Below are positions 57,494-64,000 of a DNA stretch of 64,000 nucleotides, in pieces. The notes beneath the pieces are model-generated. The model saw only the letters and a program-made list of their open reading frames with translations, made no database searches and was not told where the DNA came from. Where the stretch lies: contig NZ_JAYDCK010000003.1 in the NCBI RefSeq assembly GCF_034555965.1, forward strand, positions 1,054,001-1,118,000. The letters run 5' to 3'. Source of the stretch: Aquicoccus sp. G2-2. GTDB taxonomy: Bacteria > Pseudomonadota > Alphaproteobacteria > Rhodobacterales > Rhodobacteraceae. The translations under genes and the position numbers were made by a program. Positions within the stretch are counted from its first letter, which is position 1. The number at the start of each line of letters is the position of its first letter.

Positions 57494-57824
57494 ACCAGCC
57501 CCGGTGGAGTGAGCAGAACCATGGCGAAGAAACGTGAAAACTTGCGTGCGCAGGCGTTTGATGCGCTGTCTTCGGGCGGGCAGCACAAACCTGTCGCGCG
57601 GGCGGGCCTTGATTGCCCGGTCGAGAGCGTGGTTCAGCGCGCCCATCGGCGCGGGCAGTCTTACCGGGGCAAGGGGGTGCGCGTGCGTATCAATTGCATG
57701 CCTGCCCAATTTCGCGCCTTGGTGCCGCAATATGGGGAGGCTATTTCCAATTTTTCGCCCAGCGTTTGCCGTATTCGCTGCGTAGAAATGGCCCCAACCA
57801 AAGAATTGGGGACAGGTGAAGCAA
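57494..57824 (+). other. Unassigned stretch between sufB and the next gene
   Basis: About 330 bases without a certain gene. ATG 57521 follows GGTGGAGTGAG and opens MAKKRENLRAQAFDALSSGG, a basic peptide that stays open far into the next gene in a different frame, so at most its first part can be real; the other forward frames give similar-length peptides from 57534 and 57613. A hairpin CCCCAA/TTGGGG (57792-57797 with 57806-57811) lies just before the ribosome site of the next gene. It may be a decayed or frameshifted small gene. Confidence 0.45.
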
Positions 57825-58334
57825 ATGAGCATGGCACTGGGACAGGACGATTTTCGCGCCCGCATCGGACGGATCGAAAAACGTGGCGGCGGGGTCTGCG
57901 AGATTTTCAACGGCGATGGCGCGCCGCGCCGTCTTCGGCATGTCAATCGCAAGCCGCGCAGTCGCTTCCTGAAGGTGCCGTTCGCGTTCCTGCTGGGCGC
58001 GCTGGCTTTCCTGATCGTGCAATATATCACCTTTGCACTGGGTCAGCTGCCGGACGAATACAACGACCCGGATTACATTCTGGGGGCGCAGATGGTGGCC
58101 TCGGTCTTTTTGGTGCTGGGCTTTCGGTTGTTCTTCAACCTGACCACCAAGCCGCAATTCGCCATGAGCCTGATGGGCCTCGTGCTTGCGGTGACGGCGA
58201 TGCACAACCTGGTTTACGCGGCCCCCGATTACTGGTCGCTGGTGTTCTCTCCCGGATGGGTTTCGGACGTTCGCGCCCATACCGAGCCGGGCACGCTGAG
58301 CTTTCGCGGCGAAGCCATCCTGCATTTCAGCTAA
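57825..58334 (+). CDS. Membrane protein of unknown function in the suf operon
   Basis: A 169-aa protein, starting MSMALGQDDFRARIGRIEKR. The first 50 residues are basic and cytoplasmic in character. Then come hydrophobic segments FAFLLGALAFLIVQYITFAL, YILGAQMVASVFLVLGFRLFF and FAMSLMGLVLAVTAMHNLVYA. The C-terminus (VSDVRAHTEPGTLSFRG) is hydrophilic. Genes of this kind sit between sufB and sufC in other Rhodobacteraceae, to my knowledge without a function. A role in docking the SUF machine to the membrane is speculation. Confidence 0.75.
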   Translation: MSMALGQDDFRARIGRIEKRGGGVCEIFNGDGAPRRLRHVNRKPRSRFLKVPFAFLLGALAFLIVQYITFALGQLPDEYNDPDYILGAQMVASVFLVLGFRLFFNLTTKPQFAMSLMGLVLAVTAMHNLVYAAPDYWSLVFSPGWVSDVRAHTEPGTLSFRGEAILHFS

Positions 58335-58446
58335 CCCGCCCTTCGGGGTTGGCTGTCTCGTCTACAACACAAATCACAACATCGGCTTGCACAGTGTCCC
58401 GCAATGGGCACCGCGCAAGCCATTTGGCATGAAAGGATTCCGAACA

Positions 58447-59202
58447 ATGTTGGAAATCAAAGGACTGAAAGTCAAACTCGAAGATGAGGACAAGCAAATC
58501 CTCAAAGGTGTTGATCTGACGGTGGAACCGGGCAGCGTTCATGCGATCATGGGGCCGAACGGGTCAGGCAAATCGACACTCTCTTATGTGCTTTCGGGGC
58601 GCGCGGGGTATGCCGTGACGGCGGGCGACGCCACGCTGGATGGCAATGATCTGCTGGCGCTTGAGCCGGAAGAGCGCGCCGCTCTGGGGTTGTTTCTGGC
58701 GTTCCAGTATCCGGTGGAAATTCCCGGTGTCGGCAACATGACGTTCCTGCGCACCGCAGTGAACGCACAGCGTAAGGCGCGCGGGCAGGACGAGATGAGC
58801 GCGACCGAGTTTCTCAAGGTCATTCGCGCCAAGGCCAAGACCCTGAAGATCGACGCAGAGATGCTTAAACGCCCGGTCAATGTCGGCTTTTCGGGCGGTG
58901 AGAAGAAGCGCAACGAGATTTTGCAGATGGCGATGCTGGAACCGACCATGTGCATCCTTGACGAGACCGATTCCGGCCTTGATGTGGACGCAATGAAGCT
59001 TGTCGCGGACGGGGTGAACGCGCTGCGCAGCCCGGAGCGTGGTTTTCTGGTGATTACGCACTATCAGCGGTTGCTTGATCATATCAAACCCGACGTGGTG
59101 CATATCATGGCGGATGGCCGGATCATCAAAAGCGGTGGCCCTGAGCTGGCGCTTGAGGTCGAAACCAACGGCTATGCCGATATTCTGGCAGAGGTGGCGT
59201 AA
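58447..59202 (+). CDS. sufC: SufC, ATPase of the SUF scaffold
   Basis: A 251-aa ABC-type ATPase that dimerises on SufB-SufD. Walker A is AIMGPNGSGKSTLSYVL (residue about 38), the signature is VGFSGGEKKRNEILQMAML, and Walker B is CILDETDSGLDVDAM; the switch histidine is in LVITHYQRLL. The start MLEIKGLKV is preceded by AAGGA. Its stop overlaps the sufD start by one base (TAATG). Confidence 0.98.
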   Translation: MLEIKGLKVKLEDEDKQILKGVDLTVEPGSVHAIMGPNGSGKSTLSYVLSGRAGYAVTAGDATLDGNDLLALEPEERAALGLFLAFQYPVEIPGVGNMTFLRTAVNAQRKARGQDEMSATEFLKVIRAKAKTLKIDAEMLKRPVNVGFSGGEKKRNEILQMAMLEPTMCILDETDSGLDVDAMKLVADGVNALRSPERGFLVITHYQRLLDHIKPDVVHIMADGRIIKSGGPELALEVETNGYADILAEVA

Positions 59203-60494
59203 TGTCTGCGGTTCTCCTTAAAGCGAAACAAGCGGCGGCGCAGAGCCGTCTTGACGGTGTGACGCTGCCCAAGGGCGCGGGCTGGATCAGCCATGCACGG
59301 CAAGAGGCGTTGGCGCGGGTGCGGGCAATGGGCCTGCCGGCGCGGCGCGATGAATACTGGAAATTTACCCACCCCGACACGCTGACCATGGCCGATGCCC
59401 CGCAAGCGGCGGTTTTTGCGGTCGAGGAAGTGCCGGTGTTTGACGGGATTGACCGGCTTAAGCTGGTCTTCACCGATGGTGTGTTCGATGCCGAGGCCTC
59501 TGACCCGCTGGAATTGTCGGGGGTAGAGATTGACCGGCTGAGCGAAGCCGCAACCCGCGATATCCATTGGGCGCGCGATGTATACGGCACGATTGAGGCG
59601 CGCGGGCAAAACCCGGTGGACCGCCCGCTTGCGGCGCTCAATACGGCGCTTGCGCCTGACGGGGTGCTGATCCGGGTCACAGGCAAGGCGGCGCGGCCGG
59701 TTAGCCTGATTTACCGGCACGAGGATCAGACATCGGACGCGGTATTGCACCATGTGGTGCAGCTTGGTGAGGGGGCTGATCTTACGCTATTGGAAAATGG
59801 CCCCGGCGCGGCGCGGTTTAACACTGTGCTTGAGGTCGATGTGGCCGATGGCGCGGCGTTTCATCATGTGCGCGCGCAAGGGCGTGACCACGAACGCCGC
59901 GCCGCCACGCATGTTTTCGCGCGCCTGCATAACCGTTCGGTGTTCAAGAGCTTTACCCTGACGATGAACGGCGTGCTTACCCGCAATGAATGTGTGATTG
60001 AACTAAGCGGTGATGACGCGGTGACCCATGTTGCGGGTGCTTGCCTCGGGGATGGTGATTTTCACCATGACGACACGGTATTCATAACCCATGATGCCAA
60101 GCATTGTGAAAGTCGGCAGGTGTTCAAGAAGGTGCTGCGCAATGGCGCAACCGGCGTATTTCAGGGCAAAATTCTGGTCAAGCCGGACGCACAGAAAACC
60201 GATGGTTACCAGAAATCACAAGCCCTTCTGCTTGATGGCGACAGCCAGTTTCTCGCCAAGCCCGAACTTGAGATTTATGCCGATGATGTGGCTTGTTCGC
60301 ATGGCTCTACCTCTGGCGCGATCGACGAAGAGGCGCTTTTCTATCTGCGTTCGCGCGGGGTCGGAGAGGGCGATGCGACCGACCTGCTTACGCTGGCATT
60401 CCTTGCCGAGGCGGTGGAGGAAATCGAGGATGGGCGTCTGGCCGAGGAAATCATCGGGCGGTTGGAGGCCTGGTTGATCCGGCGGCGCGGCTGA
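59202..60494 (+). CDS. sufD: SufD, Fe-S cluster assembly scaffold subunit
   Basis: A 430-aa beta-helix protein paralogous to SufB. It starts MSAVLLKAKQAAAQSRLDGV, with RRDEYWKFTHPDTL near residue 47. Conserved C-terminal motifs are HHDDTVFITHDAKHCESRQVFKKVLRNGATGVFQGKI, with the functional histidine, and DVACSHGSTSGAIDEEALFYLRSRG. It is translationally coupled to sufC. The next gene follows by 12 bases. Confidence 0.97.
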   Translation: MSAVLLKAKQAAAQSRLDGVTLPKGAGWISHARQEALARVRAMGLPARRDEYWKFTHPDTLTMADAPQAAVFAVEEVPVFDGIDRLKLVFTDGVFDAEASDPLELSGVEIDRLSEAATRDIHWARDVYGTIEARGQNPVDRPLAALNTALAPDGVLIRVTGKAARPVSLIYRHEDQTSDAVLHHVVQLGEGADLTLLENGPGAARFNTVLEVDVADGAAFHHVRAQGRDHERRAATHVFARLHNRSVFKSFTLTMNGVLTRNECVIELSGDDAVTHVAGACLGDGDFHHDDTVFITHDAKHCESRQVFKKVLRNGATGVFQGKILVKPDAQKTDGYQKSQALLLDGDSQFLAKPELEIYADDVACSHGSTSGAIDEEALFYLRSRGVGEGDATDLLTLAFLAEAVEEIEDGRLAEEIIGRLEAWLIRRRG

Positions 60495-60506
60495 GGGCGG
60501 GCGCTG

Positions 60507-60998
60507 ATGTCTGTTCTTGTCAATATCGCCGGGAGCTATCCGCGCCCCGGCAAGGTGATCCGCCGGTTGCTGGCGGGCGGCGTGCGCGAGGATCGTGCGT
60601 TTGCCGTCCTGATGGCGGGCTGCGCGATTGTGTTTGTGTCACACTGGCCAAAACTGGCGCGGGATGCACATTTGAACGGCACGCCGCTTAACCCGGCGCT
60701 TGGTGGTGCGCTGATGGCATGGCTGATCATCATGCCGTTGGTGTTTTACCTCTTGGGCTTTCTTGCTTGGGCCTTGATGCGCGGGTTGGGCGGCAAACCC
60801 AGCCTGTTCGGCGCGCGGCTGGCGCTTTTCTGGGCGCTTTTGGCGTCTGCGCCGCTGTTGCTGGCGCATGGGCTGGCGGCGGGTTATGTCGGGGCCGGAG
60901 CCGTGCAAACCGGCCTTGCCGCGCTTTGGCTGGCGGCGTTTATCTGGATTTGGATCGCGGGCAGCGTTGCCGCGGGGTGGGGACAAGATGACACCTGA
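60507..60998 (+). CDS. Membrane protein of unknown function in the suf operon
   Basis: A 163-aa protein with four predicted hydrophobic segments (FAVLMAGCAIVFVSHW, ALMAWLIIMPLVFYLLGFLAWALM, LALFWALLASAPLLLAHGLAAGYV and ALWLAAFIWIWIAGSVAAGW). It begins MSVLVNIAGSYPRPGKVIRRLL and overlaps the next membrane-protein gene by 11 bases. The pair resembles YIP1-type proteins. There is no motif suggesting enzymatic activity. Confidence 0.78.
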   Translation: MSVLVNIAGSYPRPGKVIRRLLAGGVREDRAFAVLMAGCAIVFVSHWPKLARDAHLNGTPLNPALGGALMAWLIIMPLVFYLLGFLAWALMRGLGGKPSLFGARLALFWALLASAPLLLAHGLAAGYVGAGAVQTGLAALWLAAFIWIWIAGSVAAGWGQDDT

Positions 60999-61585
60999 TT
61001 GGGGCAAATTGCTGAAGCTGACGCTTACCAACCCGAAAGAGGCCGCCGCCGAGGTGATGCTGATCCGCAGGATGCTTTCAACCGAGGCGCTGTGGAGCAC
61101 GGTGATCCTTGTCGCGGTGCTGCATACGTTGATTACATCGCTTGAGATGTGGGTGGTTCCGCCACCGCCGGAAATGGTGGAATTGATCCCGGCGTTCTTC
61201 TTCAAACCTGCGTTGCTGGCGATGATGGCGGCGGGGGCGATTGTGTTGATGGTTTTCGCGCTTTACTGGGCCGGGCGGGCGCTTGGCGGGACGGCCGATC
61301 TGCGCGATGTGTTGGCCACGTTTACGTGGCTGGAACTGATGATGGCGGGCGCGCAATTGGTTGCGCTGGTGTTGATTTTCTTTTCACCGGGGCTGTCTGA
61401 CTTGTTCAGCCTCATGGTGTTTTTCTGGGGAGTTTGGGCGCTCATCGCTTTCATTGACCGCAGCCAGGGGTTTGATAGCCCGATGCGCGCAATTGGGGTT
61501 CTGGTCGCGACCATTGGATTGATGTTGGCCGGGCTGGTGATATTCAGCCTGTTTGTCGGTGTCACCGCGCAAGGAGTTGCAGCCC

Positions 61586-61593
<8 letters not shown>
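60988..61593 (+). CDS. YIP1-family membrane protein in the suf operon
   Basis: A 201-aa protein with five or so hydrophobic segments (LWSTVILVAVLHTLITSLEM, PALLAMMAAGAIVLMVFALYWAGRALGGTADLRDVLATFTWLEL, LVALVLIFFSPGLSDLFSLM and AIGVLVATIGLMLAGLVIFSLFV). The middle RALGGTADLRDVL is the region characteristic of bacterial YIP1-domain proteins. Its start overlaps the preceding gene by 11 bases and its stop overlaps sufS by 8, so it is tightly bound to the suf operon. Confidence 0.8.
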
Positions 61594-62806
<1,213 letters not shown>

Positions 62807-62844
62807 GCCTGAAGCAAGAGACGCCCGCCCAAGGGCTTATGGGT

Positions 62845-64000
62845 TTATGGGCGCGGCACCTCTTCGGCGAGCTTGCCATAGGTGGTCTGCATTGGCGGCA
62901 GGCCGCGGATAGGCAGATTGGTGACAAGCTGACCGGCTGTGCAGCTATAGCGCATGTCCAACTGGCCCGCCCCGGCGCGGGTAACCGGACGGGTTACTCT
63001 GGTGTCGCGCGTTGTCAGGGTGACCGTGCCGCGCACCCCGCCGGCATCTTGGCAAATGTGCAGCTCTCCATCCTTGGCCGACCAGCGCCCGAAGGCCGCC
63101 GTGGCATAGCCTTCGCCGCGCGCAACTGAGTCGTCATCGCGCAGCTCAAGCGCGCCGGTGACGGGTTCGGTGCCATAAACCCCGTCAGAGCGAAAGGTGA
63201 TGATGCTTGGCCCTTTGCGGGCATTGCGCAGCGGAATGCCGTTGGCGCGCATCCATTCAATCGGGCCGCCGCCGGTTACCTGCCACGTCCCGTTGAGGCA
63301 GACATCAAGCCGGGCCGTCGGCCCACAAGGCACGCAGGCGCGACGGCGCTCAACCTGATCACTGACGGTCTGATTGCTGTCGCCGGTGTTCATCCCGGCG
63401 AGCCAGTAGGTGCCGGGCGCGCCTTCTTCCACCTCGATTTCTTCCGGCCACGCGCCCCAGTTTCGTTCGGATTCGCGGCGCAACCCGATATTGGCGTTCG
63501 ATGGCGTGACGGAATTCCCCCATGTGCCGCAATCGTAGTCGACGGTGGCAAACAGGATCGCGAACGGCGCAAGCGTGACCCTTTGAGTGCCCGGCGCCGA
63601 GACGCGTCGTGTTTCGCTTGGGCTGGGCGAAAGCGCCAGATTACCGCCTTGCGGATGGGCAATGCGCCCGTCAACGTAGCTTTGCGCGAATTGGAGCCAC
63701 TGGGCATCGGGCAGGGCGGCCCGCATCGCGCTGCGTTGGCTGGCAGCCCCGTCCGCGCCCGCCATGGCGTGCAGGAACGGTATTAGCGTATTGGCGCCGC
63801 GTGTCTCCCCGAGCCAGAAGAAGAACGGGCTGGATTGGTGGCCCATTTCATTGAGCGGGATGCCGGCCCCTACAGCGTCATCGAACGCGGCTCCCCGGTC
63901 GGTCTTGGATTGGCTGCCCGAAACCGCGAGGGCGGAAAAATATTCCGCCGAGCCTTCGATCCACCATGTGCCGCCGCGGCCATAGCTGCCCATCTGTGCC
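62845..64000 (-). CDS. Large secreted protein of unknown function, N-terminus beyond the window
   Basis: The frame is open to the right edge of the window, so the start is outside; the visible part is about 385 aa. WWIEGSAEYFSALAV resembles the third-zinc-ligand helix (ExxAxYF) of gluzincin-type metallopeptidases whose HExxH would lie upstream. The C-terminal half is beta-rich with cysteines (CGPTARLDVCLNGTW, ELHICQDAGGVRGTVTLTTRD, MRYSCTAG), suggesting an exported, disulfide-bonded domain. Peptidase activity cannot be judged without the missing part. Confidence 0.7.
   Translation of the reverse strand, partial: AQMGSYGRGGTWWIEGSAEYFSALAVSGSQSKTDRGAAFDDAVGAGIPLNEMGHQSSPFFFWLGETRGANTLIPFLHAMAGADGAASQRSAMRAALPDAQWLQFAQSYVDGRIAHPQGGNLALSPSPSETRRVSAPGTQRVTLAPFAILFATVDYDCGTWGNSVTPSNANIGLRRESERNWGAWPEEIEVEEGAPGTYWLAGMNTGDSNQTVSDQVERRRACVPCGPTARLDVCLNGTWQVTGGGPIEWMRANGIPLRNARKGPSIITFRSDGVYGTEPVTGALELRDDDSVARGEGYATAAFGRWSAKDGELHICQDAGGVRGTVTLTTRDTRVTRPVTRAGAGQLDMRYSCTAGQLVTNLPIRGLPPMQTTYGKLAEEVPRP

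Noticed and set aside
57509-58432. 307-codon + strand frame overlapping the membrane-protein gene of the suf operon
   Set aside because: From 57825 on it is the out-of-frame reading of a gene with clear transmembrane pattern and ribosome site. Only its first 100 codons could be real, and these are treated as unresolved.

Overview
The window is a stretch of GC-rich (roughly 60 % G+C) bacterial chromosome that reads as an alphaproteobacterium of the Rhodobacteraceae, most likely the Roseobacter group. The evidence is the adjacent sciP and ctrA genes, the F1-ATPase zeta-type inhibitor, a split cobalamin-dependent methionine synthase, an IscR without the usual three cluster cysteines, GTTC-N7-GTTC LexA-type boxes, an Irr-type iron box in front of the isc/suf operon, and an RNase E with a large acidic insertion in its S1 domain. 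I see no prophage, insertion sequence, CRISPR array, rRNA or tRNA. Nearly all of it is core housekeeping DNA.

Layout. 1-1.3 kb: end of lpxI and lpxB (lipid A). 1.4-3.9 kb: a membrane alpha/beta-hydrolase overlapping a cytochrome P450. 4-5 kb: lipoprotein and sufE. 5-9.3 kb: DUF1638 protein, corrinoid protein, radical SAM protein, betaine/homocysteine methyltransferase and ATPase zeta subunit. 9.5-11.3 kb: purC-purS-purQ. 11.3-14.5 kb: a DctB/DctD-like two-component pair. 14.5-19 kb: a zinc-ribbon membrane protein and rne. 19-21.4 kb: tusA, ccdA, mnmA. 21.5-22.6 kb: sciP-ctrA. 22.8-27.2 kb: ligA-recG. 27.2-27.7 kb: a 40-codon membrane peptide gene behind a LexA-type box, then a structured 3' region. 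27.7-34.5 kb: IscU-like scaffold, hisI, gluQ, methyltransferase, trmFO, di-haem peroxidase, a DMT transporter and a thioesterase. 34.7-35.7 kb: rplM-rpsI. 35.8-42.8 kb: TetR regulator, ppk2, metA with a P-loop protein, two DMT transporters, an acyl-CoA ligase. 43-48.6 kb: gyrA, usg, SYLF lipoprotein, hemB, membrane protein. 48.6-52.6 kb: mfd and an acetyltransferase. 52.7-54.2 kb: HD hydrolase, small protein, hydrolase. 54.4-62.8 kb: the iscR-cysteine desulfurase-sufBCDS operon with three uncharacterised membrane proteins inside it. 62.8-64 kb: a truncated secreted-protein gene.

How the parts fit. Sulfur and Fe-S metabolism recur: sufE, the isc/suf operon, an IscU-like scaffold, and TusA with MnmA (tRNA thiolation). 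Methionine supply appears as MetA plus the homocysteine-methyltransferase and corrinoid modules. DNA repair and topology appear as ligA, recG, mfd and gyrA, and the putative SOS-controlled peptide would fit there.

Most notable observations: (i) the LexA-box-preceded 40-aa single-pass membrane protein, a candidate SOS effector; (ii) a near-perfect 23-bp intergenic repeat present four times; (iii) a 116-bp element with 11-bp terminal inverted repeats and internal hairpins between tusA and ccdA; (iv) an Irr-type palindrome lying on the -10 of the iscR promoter; (v) regulators lacking hallmark residues (IscR cysteines, DctD GAFTGA). Five genes (lpxI, dctB, rne, mnmA, one DMT transporter) carry single-base frameshifts, four of them in homopolymers. 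These look like sequencing or assembly errors rather than biology.
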